64,000 bases of DNA from Paenibacillus oralis (GCF_003863965.1 NZ_RRCN01000001.1:5711054-5775053); one strand, 5' to 3'; shown: positions 17,494 through 26,825, numbered from the stretch's first letter. The notes: generated by a model not told the origin, from the sequence alone. Translations and numbers: made by a program.

Positions 17494-17523
17494 ATTATAG
17501 GACAGGTTTGCACCAAATGTAAA
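17494..17523 (-). promoter_or_regulatory. Sigma-A-like promoter of the Tad-like operon
   Basis: Minus-strand TTTACA (17518-17523) and TATAAT (17494-17499) with 18-base spacing. It predicts a leader of about 115 bases before the kinase gene, containing the terminator-like hairpin. Confidence 0.55.
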
Positions 17524-17555
17524 GCATTTTTTTCAGATGCTATTATTTTAGGTCA

Positions 17556-18935
17556 TTAATATTTAATCATATATAATGTAATCTCGTCGCGGTTATGGAA
17601 CAGCTGCTTTGCCCGCTGTACCTGCAATCTCGCCTCCTGGAACATGCCTATGACCTCCTGAATCAAAGCCATCGGTTTTTTGTGCATCAGCTTCACCGTT
17701 ACGAGCGCCGTTCCCCCCGGGACGAGCGAATACAGCAGATTCGTTACCAGCTTGGCCGTAAGCTTTGGACTCCAGCTCATGTCGCACACGAGCAGGTCGA
17801 ATTGGTGTTCCTTGAACTTTACGCTGTCGGCGTTGCGCTGTAAAAAAGTCAGCTTGGGCGATGACAGCAAAGAAGGATGCAATTTTGCCGTATCGACCGC
17901 CGTAACGTTCAGCCCGCGTTCCAGCAAAAAGGAGGTCCATCCCCCCGGGGCCGCTCCGATATCAAGCGCTTCGCGAAACGATGCGAACGGGATGTCAAAC
18001 GTCGCTTCCGCTTCCAGCAGTTTGAATTTGGCCCGCGAAATTTGCCCTTCTTCTTTCCGAAAGCGGATGGCTCCGCCGTTCCAGTCGGACAAATTGTCCT
18101 CCGGGCGAGCCACGCCCGCATATACCCGGTCGCTGCCGGCAAACACGGAAATCACCCAATCCGCGTCCCGGACGACAAACTCGGTGCCGGCCAAATCCTT
18201 CAGTTCGCTTAGCAGCGCATCCTTCATTTCCCCGGCCGTCCCGCTCCACAGGGCGTCCTCCGATTTGCGCGTTTGTACGGCGACGCGGGCGCCGGGCAGC
18301 CGGAAATCACCAAGCAGAAACTTGCGCAGCGCCGGCAGCCAGCCGTTCCGATCGGCGTCCGCTTGCTCGCCGGGGCACCATTCCCAATCGACCAAAAAAG
18401 CGTGGCGCAGAAATACCGGAGGTGCCGCGGCGAGCTGTTCGGCGACTTCCTCAACCGCTTTCTGCAGGGTAGCGGCAAACACTTCGCCGGGAATCAGCAT
18501 CGTGCTTTTGACGCTGCCGAACGTCCGCCGGAGTTCCTCCTGAGCATATGGCGCAAAGCCGTGATTGGCCGTGCAAATCCATTTGGATTGAGGCGGCACC
18601 TGGCAATGCCGGGCGATCTCATCGAGCCGTTCGAACGGAATCGGTCCGTTATGCAGCAGCACATGCTCCGGTTTGTTCGGATACAAAATTTCGTACATGC
18701 TTTTTCTTCCGGAAATGCTGGACGTATGCAAATAAATTTCCCGCGGAAACAGTCCTTCCCGAACCAGGGCCGCCGCCATGTCCGTACCATTTTTCTCCCC
18801 AGGTCCCATATCGTAATCCAGCGATAAAATGTCTACCTCCGTTAATCGCAGCAATTCCAGGCATTCGTCGACGGTGCGCGCTAGCGTAAACCCTTGCGGA
18901 CATCGGCGAAAATCGTCCATATATAAATGAATCAA
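17556..18935 (-). CDS. Cyclic-phosphate-processing receiver-like domain fused to RlmM/FtsJ-type 2'-O-methyltransferase
   Basis: A 459-residue protein. Residues 1-95 resemble the cREC (cyclic-phosphate processing receiver) family: MDDFRRCP with an acidic pair, ILSLDYDMGPGEKNGTDMA, and IYLHTSSISGRKSM. Residues about 115-280 are a linker region that may include a divergent THUMP-like part. The C-terminal part is an RFM methyltransferase: ISRAKFKLLEAE (Lys305), SAM loop DIGAAPGGWTSF (325-336), CDMSW (Asp385), VTVK (Lys415), NRDEITLYMI (Glu451), giving a K-D-K-E tetrad as in RlmM/RrmJ. It probably methylates the 2'-OH of an RNA; substrate and the role of the receiver domain are unknown. Confidence 0.78.
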   Translation of the reverse strand: MIHLYMDDFRRCPQGFTLARTVDECLELLRLTEVDILSLDYDMGPGEKNGTDMAAALVREGLFPREIYLHTSSISGRKSMYEILYPNKPEHVLLHNGPIPFERLDEIARHCQVPPQSKWICTANHGFAPYAQEELRRTFGSVKSTMLIPGEVFAATLQKAVEEVAEQLAAAPPVFLRHAFLVDWEWCPGEQADADRNGWLPALRKFLLGDFRLPGARVAVQTRKSEDALWSGTAGEMKDALLSELKDLAGTEFVVRDADWVISVFAGSDRVYAGVARPEDNLSDWNGGAIRFRKEEGQISRAKFKLLEAEATFDIPFASFREALDIGAAPGGWTSFLLERGLNVTAVDTAKLHPSLLSSPKLTFLQRNADSVKFKEHQFDLLVCDMSWSPKLTAKLVTNLLYSLVPGGTALVTVKLMHKKPMALIQEVIGMFQEARLQVQRAKQLFHNRDEITLYMIKY

Positions 18936-18968
18936 GTTTGTTCTTCCTTTCCGCGGTATTTCAGCTGC

Positions 18969-19823
18969 TTAGGCTTCCACCCACCGCCTCACTCGCTCCA
19001 AATCGTCTCTATAGGTCCCATCTTCTCCGGTTTCACTCTCAAAAATAAGCGGTGCATTCCGGATCGCATTGATCTTCAGCAGCCAGCGAAAACCGGATTC
19101 GCCGATATAGCCCTGACCAACGCGGGCATGACGGTCCTTCCGCGATAATACCGGGTATTTTGAATCATTGAAATGAACGGCGCCCAGGCCGTCCCATAAC
19201 CCAAGCCGGTCGGCTTTTTCCGCAAAGTCCTGATCATCTTCTCCCCGCCACATCCCCGCCGCAAAAGCGTGGCAGGTGTCGAGGCAAAAGCCGATCCGCT
19301 CCGAATCCCGGCACAAGCGGCGAATTTGCACCAGTTCCTCGATCGTCATGCCCATATCCCCGTGATCGCCGGCCTGGTTTTCAATAAGCAGCTTTGCCGC
19401 TCCCTGCCAGCCATCGAGCACATCATTAATACATTGTATAATATTTTGGTATCCTTGTAAGGGGTTTCCTGACTTAAATGTGCCAAAATGAACAACAATT
19501 CCCAAAGATCCGCAGGCCTCGGCAATGGCCAGATCGTTGCGCAGCGAGTCCACGATTCTCCGGTACGCGGCGGGATCATCGCCCCGGCTTACCGCCAGAT
19601 TGCTCGGATAGGGCGTATGCGCCACGGAAACAAGGCCATGCTCCCGGCAAAAGCCGCGGCAGCTCGCCGCATCCTGCGGGTCGAAGCTTTTTACCGCAAG
19701 GCTGCGGGGGTTTTTGGGAAAATACTGAAAGGCTCCGCCTCCGAGCCCAAGCGCCGCTTTGGCGGCCCCGAAATACCCCCCGCGAATACTTAAATGTCCC
19801 CCGATTTTCAGCTCAGCGGTCAT
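18969..19823 (-). CDS. nfo: Deoxyribonuclease IV (AP endonuclease family 2)
   Basis: A 284-residue TIM-barrel enzyme with family 2 AP endonuclease motifs: VAHTPYPSNLA, LLIENQAG, GFCLDTCHAFAAG and VHFNDSK with downstream HARVGQGYIG, which supply the tri-metal ligands (His, Glu, Asp). It cleaves DNA 5' to abasic sites during base excision repair. Its start overlaps the end of the fpg-like gene by 11 bases, which links a glycosylase and an AP endonuclease in one transcript. Confidence 0.9.
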   Translation of the reverse strand: MTAELKIGGHLSIRGGYFGAAKAALGLGGGAFQYFPKNPRSLAVKSFDPQDAASCRGFCREHGLVSVAHTPYPSNLAVSRGDDPAAYRRIVDSLRNDLAIAEACGSLGIVVHFGTFKSGNPLQGYQNIIQCINDVLDGWQGAAKLLIENQAGDHGDMGMTIEELVQIRRLCRDSERIGFCLDTCHAFAAGMWRGEDDQDFAEKADRLGLWDGLGAVHFNDSKYPVLSRKDRHARVGQGYIGESGFRWLLKINAIRNAPLIFESETGEDGTYRDDLERVRRWVEA

Positions 19824-20631
19824 GCTGGCAGCCCGGACTGTAGAACACTTTTCGTCCGTTCATTTCGGCTTTCACGATTTCGTCGCCGCAGCGCGGACAG
19901 GGCTCTCCCTCCCGGTCGTACACACGGCAAATCCCGTTTGCTCCGCCGGTGAGCGCATCGTTTTTGAACAGCGGCATTTCAATGTATCCGCCGGCTTCGA
20001 TCGCTTCCAGCAGCACTTCCCGCATCGCCTTATACAGGTGCGACAGGTCTTCTTCGCTCATGTTTTGCAGCTTGGCCATCGGCAGCAGTCCGGCGGCGAA
20101 GGCAATTTCATCCGCATAGCGATTGCCGATGCCGGCGACGACATCCTGGTTGACAAGCGTCGTTTTCAAGCTGCCGCGGCGTTTGCGCAGGATCGAGATG
20201 AACCGCTCTTCATTCATTCTGCGGTCGAGCAGCTCCGGGCCCAGATGCGACATGAGCTCCTCCGCTTCCTTGGCGCTATGCAGATGCAGATGGCCAAGGC
20301 GCAGGCCGATGAAATAAAGCACCTGGCCGCCGGCAAAGGTGATTTCGATTTGCGTGCTCCGCTCCGGATGATCCTCTTTTGACCCCAGATAAAGCAGTCC
20401 GCCTAACATCAAATGCAGCAGCAGCCGCTTGCCGTTGTCCAAATGAAACAGCAAATGCTTGCCCCGCCGCTCGATAAAAATGATTTGTCTGCCGGCGAGT
20501 TCCCGGGTAAACGCGGCAGCCTCCATATTAATCGACTTCTCCCGGTGAATTGCGATTTCCGTCATCGGAATATCCAAAATACGCTGTGACAACTGAATTC
20601 GATAGTTTTCCATTTCCGGCAGCTCCGGCAT
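19813..20631 (-). CDS. mutM: Fpg/Nei family DNA glycosylase (formamidopyrimidine-DNA glycosylase)
   Basis: A 272-residue protein starting PELPEMENY after Met removal, so Pro1 is the Schiff-base nucleophile and Glu2 is present. The catalytic Lys is in RRGKHLLFHL, the helix-two-turn-helix region reads VNQDVVAGIGNRYADE, and the C-terminal zinc finger has four Cys (CRVYDREG, PCPRCG, SPGCQ). It removes oxidised purines and nicks the strand. PELPEME instead of PELPEVE and the overall spacing suggest a Fpg-like subgroup rather than the classical copy next to polA, so the symbol is provisional. Confidence 0.85.
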   Translation of the reverse strand: MPELPEMENYRIQLSQRILDIPMTEIAIHREKSINMEAAAFTRELAGRQIIFIERRGKHLLFHLDNGKRLLLHLMLGGLLYLGSKEDHPERSTQIEITFAGGQVLYFIGLRLGHLHLHSAKEAEELMSHLGPELLDRRMNEERFISILRKRRGSLKTTLVNQDVVAGIGNRYADEIAFAAGLLPMAKLQNMSEEDLSHLYKAMREVLLEAIEAGGYIEMPLFKNDALTGGANGICRVYDREGEPCPRCGDEIVKAEMNGRKVFYSPGCQHDR

Positions 20632-20731
20632 GGGTCATCTTCCCTTCGTTCATGAGGTTCATGATTTGGAACGTTTCATGGATACATAAGTTCATTCGTT
20701 GATTCATTCGTTGCTTCGTCTGTACCGGCCT

Positions 20732-21541
20732 TCAGCCTATCAGCCCGGCAACCTCATCCAAATTGCGGCACACCGCATCCGGACGGAAGCCGGAAGTCTT
20801 GATCGCGTCAGGCAACCGTTCTTCGGTCGTCACTCCCGTCAACGTCAAAATCGTCCCGCAGCCCGCGTTTACTCCTGCAGCGATATCCGTCAGCATGTTA
20901 TCCCCGATGACGGCCACTTCTTCATTCCGCAAGCCTAAACGCTTAATGGCAAAATTCATCAGCGGTTCGGCCGGCTTGCCGATGATCACGGGTTTAGCTC
21001 CCGTAGCCGCTTGAATCGCGGCGGACAACGTTCCCGCTCCCGGCATCAATCCTCCTGTCGAAGGCAGCAGCAGATCGGGATTCGTCAGCACGTACCTGGC
21101 GCCTCCGCTGATCCAGCGGGCCGCTTTGGTCAACGTTTCGTATGTAAAATTGCGATCGATTCCCTGAACGACCACATCCGGCTGATCCTCATCCAGCGGC
21201 AGCCCCGCGTCCTGAAGCGCGGTCAGCAATCCGGTCTCACCGATCGCCGCCACCTTAACGCCGGCCGGCAGTTCACCCGCGATATACTCCGCCGCCGCCA
21301 CCGCCGAAGTGCACACGTCTTCCGCGTTGGCGGGAATTCCCATCGCCTGCAGCTGCGCAGCGACCTGCTCCGGGGTCCGGGATGAATTGTTCGTGACGAA
21401 TAAAAAAGGAATTTTTTGGGCCCGCAACACCGAAACGAGGCGATCCGCACCGGGAATCATCCGCGTCCCGTGATATAACGTGCCGTCCAAATCAATCAGA
21501 AAGGCTTTCCATCTCTCAGGCAATATTTTCATCCTTCCCAT
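20732..21541 (-). CDS. HAD-IIA family phosphatase (NagD/AraL-like)
   Basis: A 269-residue HAD hydrolase with motif I DLDGTLYHG, motif II FVTNNSS, the IIA cap region VVVQGIDRNFTYETL, motif III Lys in IIGKPAEPL and motif IV VIGDNMLTDIAAG. Members dephosphorylate nucleotides or sugar phosphates. The start is uncertain: ATG at 21541 or 21532, neither with ideal ribosome binding site spacing. It stands alone between fpg and rnz; the substrate cannot be predicted. Confidence 0.88.
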   Translation of the reverse strand: MGRMKILPERWKAFLIDLDGTLYHGTRMIPGADRLVSVLRAQKIPFLFVTNNSSRTPEQVAAQLQAMGIPANAEDVCTSAVAAAEYIAGELPAGVKVAAIGETGLLTALQDAGLPLDEDQPDVVVQGIDRNFTYETLTKAARWISGGARYVLTNPDLLLPSTGGLMPGAGTLSAAIQAATGAKPVIIGKPAEPLMNFAIKRLGLRNEEVAVIGDNMLTDIAAGVNAGCGTILTLTGVTTEERLPDAIKTSGFRPDAVCRNLDEVAGLIG

Positions 21542-21692
21542 TTGGCCGTATCCATTTCATTGTACCTATTTCACCCAGGATCAGGCAAATTTCCGGCTCA
21601 CCCTTTTGGAAATTTGTCAAAAAAACGTCTTGACGCGCTGCCAAACTTTGAAGGCGGCTGTCATTTCCTGCGCTTTCCCGGAAAATATTTTT

Positions 21693-22634
21693 TCAGCTTT
21701 CCCGATCGGACCGGCGCCGTATCGGGTACAGTACATGCTCCCTGGCCAGCTCCGACTCGGCAAAAACCGCTTTGGCCTCAACCTCCAGCCGCTCGAGCTG
21801 ATCCTCGGACTTATACCGCGAGCTGAAATGGTTAAGAAATAAATGCCGCGCTCCCGCATCGCGTGCGGTCTCCGCCGCTTGCCTTGCCGTGCTGTGGTGA
21901 TAGGCGTGGGCGGTGTCGGCCAATTCATGCAAAAATGTGGACTCATGCACCAGCACATCGGCGTTTTGAGCCAGCGTTTTGGCCGCGCTGCAAGGGCGCG
22001 TGTCGCCGAGAATCGTAACGATCCGCCCCGCCTTCGGCTTCCCGAGCACATCTGCGGCATGCAGCGTTTCGCCGCTTGGCGTTACGACGCTTTCTCCGTT
22101 TTTCAGCTTGCCGTAAAGCGGTCCGGGGCGAATGCCGTAACGTTCCAGCACCGCGGCGTCCAGCTTGCCGGGCAGGTCCTTCTCTACAACGCGGTATCCG
22201 TAGCTGGCAATCCGGTGCTCCAGCAAAGCGGCTTCCACGCGAAAAGTATCGTCCTCCAGCAGCACCCCGCCATCGTGTTCTACGATTTCAAGCTTGTAAT
22301 CGATTCGCGATTCGCTGAGCTCAAGCGTGGTATTCACGAATTTTTTCAAACCTTTGGGGCCGAAAATGGTGAGCGGCGAATCTCCGCCCTGGTAAGCCCG
22401 GCTGGAAATCAGACCGGGAAGACCAAAAAGATGGTCGCCGTGCAGGTGCGTAATGAAGATGTATTCCAGCTTGCTCAGTTTCAGGGGCGAACGCAATATC
22501 TGATGCTGCGTCCCTTCGCCGCAGTCGAACAGCCACAAGGAACGGCGTTCCTCGAGCAGACGCAGCGCCAACGAGGTTACGTTGCGTTCCAGCGACGGCA
22601 CCCCGGCATTGGTCCCCAAAAAATAAAGTTCCAT
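21693..22634 (-). CDS. rnz: Ribonuclease Z (tRNA 3' endonuclease)
   Basis: A 313-residue metallo-beta-lactamase-fold nuclease with the zinc motif HLHGDH (His63, His65, Asp67, His68), a flexible exosite arm region (GPLYGKLKNG) and a later GDTRPC and ...HESTF ligand region. It trims tRNA precursors lacking an encoded CCA. The start at 22634 (MELYFLGTNAG) has GGAAGG nine bases upstream and gives the normal family N-terminus. It lies downstream of metH, separated by a terminator. Confidence 0.92.
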   Translation of the reverse strand: MELYFLGTNAGVPSLERNVTSLALRLLEERRSLWLFDCGEGTQHQILRSPLKLSKLEYIFITHLHGDHLFGLPGLISSRAYQGGDSPLTIFGPKGLKKFVNTTLELSESRIDYKLEIVEHDGGVLLEDDTFRVEAALLEHRIASYGYRVVEKDLPGKLDAAVLERYGIRPGPLYGKLKNGESVVTPSGETLHAADVLGKPKAGRIVTILGDTRPCSAAKTLAQNADVLVHESTFLHELADTAHAYHHSTARQAAETARDAGARHLFLNHFSSRYKSEDQLERLEVEAKAVFAESELAREHVLYPIRRRSDRES

Positions 22635-22679
22635 GCGCATCGTCCTTCCGGTTGTAATCAAGTCTTGAACCAAAAAAGA

Positions 22680-22712
22680 CTGCCAAAACCCTCCGATGCT
22701 CGGAGGGTTCGC
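22680..22712 (-). terminator. Intrinsic terminator after metH
   Basis: AACCCTCCGA / TCGGAGGGTT (22687-22709), a 10-bp stem with a 3-base loop. On the minus strand it is followed by TTTTGG and then a T-run at about 22672-22677. Confidence 0.85.
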
Positions 22713-22739
22713 CAGAAGCTTCTTCTTTTAAGAGGTAGT

Positions 22740-25700
22740 TCAAGCTTTGTCCACGTTAAAATACTGAGCCTGTGGATGGGCGAACACCATCGCCGACACG
22801 GAGGCCTCAGGCTCCATCATGAAGCCTTCCGTCAGCTCGATCCCGATGTCCTCCGGATGCAGCAGGTCAAACAGCAGCTGCTGATCCTCGAGATCCGGGC
22901 AAGCCGGGTAGCCGAACGAGACGCGAATCCCTTGGTAACGGGCCCCATGGCGCTGCTTCATGGTCATATCCGACGGATCCGGGAACCCCCAAATATCCCG
23001 CATAATATGGTGCACACGCTCGGCCAGCGCTTCCGCCAGCTCCAGCGCAACGGCCTGCAGCACATGCGAGCGGAGATAGTCCCCCCGATCCTTCCATGTT
23101 TCGGACAATTGGCGCACGCCCTGCCCGGCCGTCACGACCAGAAATCCGACGTAATCCATCTCTCCGCCGTCCACCGGTCTCAGGTAATCGGCAAGGCACA
23201 GATAAGGCTCCACCCGCTGTCTCGGGAAGCTAAACCGTTTGATCACTTTGCCGTGATCGGCCGGATCATAGATCAATATGTCGTTGCCGAACGATTGCGC
23301 CGGGAAAAAGCGGTACATCGCCTGCGTGCGGATAATGCCGTCCGTGACCGCCTCCAGCAAAATCTGATCCACCGTTTCTTTCAGCTCCACCGCTTTTTCG
23401 TTCCCCGCTGCGAGCAGTTGTTCAACGGAGCCGCGCAAACCTAAGTGATGCCCCAACAGCATTTGCCAGTTCACATAAGGAGTAATATGGCCGATCGGAT
23501 AATCGCGCAGCACATGCCGCTCCAAATCCGGCGGGGTAAACACCGGCACATCCGTGCGGATTTGCGAACGCCGGACGCGGGTCAGCTCCGGCATAGGCTC
23601 GGCTACGGCCACCGCCTTATCGGCCTCTTTCTCCGCTTCCATTTCCAGCCGCATTTGCTCCCGGCTTGCCGGGTCCATCAGCTTGTTGGCCAGATCCAAA
23701 CCGTCCATCGCATCTTTGGCGTAGACAACCATGCCGTTATACTCCGGCCGGATGCGCGTTTTCGTAAACTTGCGCGTCAGGGCGGCCCCGCCGACCATAA
23801 TCGGCACGTCGATGCCCGCGTTGCGCAAATCCTGCGCGGTTAATACCATCTGCTGTGCCGATTTGACGAGCAAACCGGACAAGCCGATCGCGTCGGCTTT
23901 TTCTTCCCGGTAGGCCTCAATGATGCGTTCCGGTGGTACTTTTATGCCCAAATTCACGATTTGGTAACCGTTGTTGGACAGAATGATCTCCACCAGGTTT
24001 TTGCCGATGTCATGCACGTCGCCTTTCACGGTAGCCAGCAGGATTTTCCCTTTTACGCTCGATTCGTTTTTCTCCATAAACGGCTCGAGATAAGCGACGG
24101 AAGCCTTCATGACCTCCGCGCTCTGCAGTACTTCCGCGACGATCAGCTCGTTGTTGTTGAACAGCCGACCGACTTCCTCCATCCCGGCCATCAGCGGGCC
24201 GTTGATGATCTCCAGCGCGCTGTAGCGTTTAAGCGCTTCGTCCAGGTCGGGAATCAGCCCTTCTTTCGTTCCCTCCACCACGTAGGAAGCCAGCCGTTCT
24301 TCCAGCGTCAACTGAACCGTGCGCTCCTGCTTCACCACTTTTTTGTTGCGGAAAGCCGCGACAAATGCGGCCAGTGTCTCGTCATTGGTATGATAAATAA
24401 GTTCTTCCGCCAGCCGCCGTTCTTCTTCCGGGATTTTTGCGTACCGCTCCAGTTTTTCCGTGTTGACGATGGCATAATCGAGGCCGGCCTTGGTGCATTC
24501 GTACAAAAATACGGAGTTCAGCACCTCGCGGCCCGCTTCCGGCAAGCCAAAGGACACGTTGCTGACCCCAAGCACCGTTTGGCAGCTCGGGAGCGCCTCC
24601 TTGATCAGCCGGATGCCTTCAATCGTTTCCTTGGCGGAGCCGATGTACTGCTCGTCCCCCGTTCCTACCGGGAATACAAGCGGGTCAAAAATCAAATCCT
24701 CGGCGTTTAAGCCGTATTTATTCACGAGCAAATCGTGGGAACGTTTGGCCACCTCCAGCTTGTCTTCGCGGGTGATTGCCTGTCCCCGCTCGTCGATCGT
24801 CCCTACGACAACGGCCGCGCCATATTTATGGATCAACGGGGTGACGTGTTCGAACTTCTCTTCTCCGTCCTCAAGGTTAATGGAGTTAATAATCGATTTG
24901 CCTTGGCAGTATTTTAGCGCCAAGTCGATTACCTTCGGATCGGTCGTATCAACCATTAAAGGCACTTTGACCTTCTTCACAACCAGTTCAAGAAACTTCT
25001 TGATGTCCTCCGCTTCATCGCGGTCGGGATCCTGAACGCACACGTCGATCACCTGGGCGCCGTTCTTGACCTGGGCGCGGGCGATTTCCGAAGCCTCTTC
25101 ATATTTGCCTTCCACGATGAGACGTTTGAATTTCCGCGAACCAAGAACGTTTGTTCTCTCCCCGACCAAATAAGGCCGGTTTGCGGACTCAACATAAACC
25201 GGCTCAATGCCGGACAATGCCGGAGGATGTTCTCCGATGAGCGTACGCGGCCGGTATCCGCTCAGCTTCTGCGCCAGCGCGGCGATATGAGCCGGCGTCG
25301 TTCCGCAGCAGCCGCCCGCGACGTTAAGCCAGCCCTCCTCGGCGAACGCGGCCATTTTCTGGGCCAGCGATTCCGGGGATTCGTGGTATTTGCCGTTTTC
25401 GTCCGGCAGTCCCGCGTTCGGGTGGCAGCTTACCGCGGCTTTTGCGATACCGGAAAGCGTACGGATATGGTCGCGCATAAATTCCGGACCGGTTGCGCAG
25501 TTCAGTCCGACCGAAATCGGCTTTAGATGCTCCAGCGAAATATAAAACGCTTCGATATTTTGCCCGGCCAGCGTCGTGCCCATCGGCTCGATCGTTCCGG
25601 AAATCATCAAGGGCAGCTGTTTGCCCGTTTTTTGCAGCGCCCGCGTTATCCCGATGCTTCCGGCCTTCACATTCAGCGTATCCTGCGACGTTTCCAGCAT

Positions 25701-26177
25701 CAGCGCATCCACGCCGCCGTCGATCAGGGCGATGGCCTGCTCCTCGTAACTGTCGGTTAAATCGTCGAAGGTGACCCCGCCGGTGACGGACAGCGTTTTG
25801 GTCGTCGGGCCCAGCACGCCAACGACATATCTCGGATGGTCCGGCGTGCTGTGTTTTTCCGCGGCCGCTACGGCAAGTTTTGCCGCCGCCAGATTCAACT
25901 CCCTTGCTTGATGCGGTATATCGTATTCGGCCAGGACAACGGAGGTTGCCCCAAACGTATTCGTTTCAATCAGGTCGGCTCCGGCCGCCAAATATTGCTC
26001 GTGAATGCCTTGAATCACATCCGGGCGGGTGAGAACGAGCATCTCGTTACAGCCATCCAGCTCTTCCCCGCCGAAATCATTCGGAACAAGGTTTTCCTGC
26101 TGGATCATCGTGCCCATGGCGCCATCAAGTATCAGTATTCGTTCTTTTATTCTGTCTTCCAGGCTCGGTTTGCTCAT
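22740..26177 (-). CDS. metH: Cobalamin-dependent methionine synthase
   Basis: A 1145-residue, four-module enzyme. The homocysteine domain (1-310) holds zinc ligands NCATG (Cys227) and GGCCGTTPAHI (Cys290-291). The pterin/methyltetrahydrofolate domain (about 335-600) includes ERTNVLGSRKFKRL and GVSNVSFGLPEAGR. The B12 cap and binding domain (about 650-880) has the cobalt-ligand motif DVHDIGKNLVEIIL. The C-terminal AdoMet activation domain (about 890-1145) carries RYQGIRVSFGYPACPD. It makes methionine from homocysteine and methyl-THF. No S-box or B12 riboswitch is visible in the 100 bases upstream. The stop codon abuts an intergenic repeat (TTGAACTACCTC) at 22730-22742. Confidence 0.96.
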   Translation of the reverse strand: MSKPSLEDRIKERILILDGAMGTMIQQENLVPNDFGGEELDGCNEMLVLTRPDVIQGIHEQYLAAGADLIETNTFGATSVVLAEYDIPHQARELNLAAAKLAVAAAEKHSTPDHPRYVVGVLGPTTKTLSVTGGVTFDDLTDSYEEQAIALIDGGVDALMLETSQDTLNVKAGSIGITRALQKTGKQLPLMISGTIEPMGTTLAGQNIEAFYISLEHLKPISVGLNCATGPEFMRDHIRTLSGIAKAAVSCHPNAGLPDENGKYHESPESLAQKMAAFAEEGWLNVAGGCCGTTPAHIAALAQKLSGYRPRTLIGEHPPALSGIEPVYVESANRPYLVGERTNVLGSRKFKRLIVEGKYEEASEIARAQVKNGAQVIDVCVQDPDRDEAEDIKKFLELVVKKVKVPLMVDTTDPKVIDLALKYCQGKSIINSINLEDGEEKFEHVTPLIHKYGAAVVVGTIDERGQAITREDKLEVAKRSHDLLVNKYGLNAEDLIFDPLVFPVGTGDEQYIGSAKETIEGIRLIKEALPSCQTVLGVSNVSFGLPEAGREVLNSVFLYECTKAGLDYAIVNTEKLERYAKIPEEERRLAEELIYHTNDETLAAFVAAFRNKKVVKQERTVQLTLEERLASYVVEGTKEGLIPDLDEALKRYSALEIINGPLMAGMEEVGRLFNNNELIVAEVLQSAEVMKASVAYLEPFMEKNESSVKGKILLATVKGDVHDIGKNLVEIILSNNGYQIVNLGIKVPPERIIEAYREEKADAIGLSGLLVKSAQQMVLTAQDLRNAGIDVPIMVGGAALTRKFTKTRIRPEYNGMVVYAKDAMDGLDLANKLMDPASREQMRLEMEAEKEADKAVAVAEPMPELTRVRRSQIRTDVPVFTPPDLERHVLRDYPIGHITPYVNWQMLLGHHLGLRGSVEQLLAAGNEKAVELKETVDQILLEAVTDGIIRTQAMYRFFPAQSFGNDILIYDPADHGKVIKRFSFPRQRVEPYLCLADYLRPVDGGEMDYVGFLVVTAGQGVRQLSETWKDRGDYLRSHVLQAVALELAEALAERVHHIMRDIWGFPDPSDMTMKQRHGARYQGIRVSFGYPACPDLEDQQLLFDLLHPEDIGIELTEGFMMEPEASVSAMVFAHPQAQYFNVDKA

Positions 26178-26270
26178 GATCGTGTCCCTCCCGTAAAACG
26201 TTACGATATAGTTTAACAGAATAAAGCGTTGAAGAAAAGAGATGTTTCTTTAGTTCACCCTAATATAAAG

Positions 26271-26312
26271 CAAAAATAAGCTGCCCTCATCTCCATCGGA
26301 TGCAGGCAGCTT
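26271..26312 (-). terminator. Intrinsic terminator after the FixH-like lipoprotein gene
   Basis: AAGCTGCC / GGCAGCTT stem (26278-26312) with an 18-base loop; on the minus strand it is followed by ATTTTTGC. Confidence 0.78.
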
Positions 26313-26355
26313 GATTGTTGTTGCGCGCGGGGTTTTTATGTAAAATCGATCGGCG

Positions 26356-26760
26356 TTACTGTACCGTAAACTGTTTGGACGGCATCGAATGTTGATCCCG
26401 TGCGGTCACATGGGAAATCACTTTATAGGTTCCCGGATCCTCAAACTTGTGCTTGAGGACATAGGTGCCGTCCCCGGCGCTTTTTACCGTCACTTTGCTG
26501 TGCTCGGCGTTTTCGTCATCGGTGTTCCAAAATTCGAACATAACCTCCTGCGCATCATCGACGTTTTCTCCGCGATGCCCCACCTTGGCGGTAAACGTTA
26601 CGGTCCCGCCGCTTTCAACGGTATCCGGCGTGACTTCAAGATTTACGCGGATCGGCTCGAGCGGCCCGCTGTCAGCCGCTGTCGTTTCGCTGCGTCCGCA
26701 GCCGCCAAGCACGGCGACGATCAGCACCAAAACGGCGATCCACCCGACTTTTCCCGGCAA
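26356..26760 (-). CDS. FixH/YtkA-like lipoprotein
   Basis: A 134-residue protein with a lipoprotein signal peptide: a hydrophobic stretch then LGGC, lipid-modified Cys21. The mature part is one beta-rich domain (EVTPDTVESGGTVTFTAKV ... FEDPGTYKVISHVTARDQHSM), as in FixH/YtkA-like or invasin-type Ig-like domains. Probably anchored on the outer face of the membrane; function unknown. It has its own terminator and is co-directional with the upstream HAD gene 65 bases away. Confidence 0.75.
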   Translation of the reverse strand: MPGKVGWIAVLVLIVAVLGGCGRSETTAADSGPLEPIRVNLEVTPDTVESGGTVTFTAKVGHRGENVDDAQEVMFEFWNTDDENAEHSKVTVKSAGDGTYVLKHKFEDPGTYKVISHVTARDQHSMPSKQFTVQ

Positions 26761-26825
26761 TGGATTTCCCTCCTTCCCGCTTATCGATCGAACATCCGCT
26801 TTTGCTCGGACGTCCGGACGAAAAC

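Noticed and set aside
21843..23444. 533-codon plus-strand open frame
   Set aside because: It is a shadow of rnz and metH in high-GC sequence, with no ribosome binding site and no recognisable domain.
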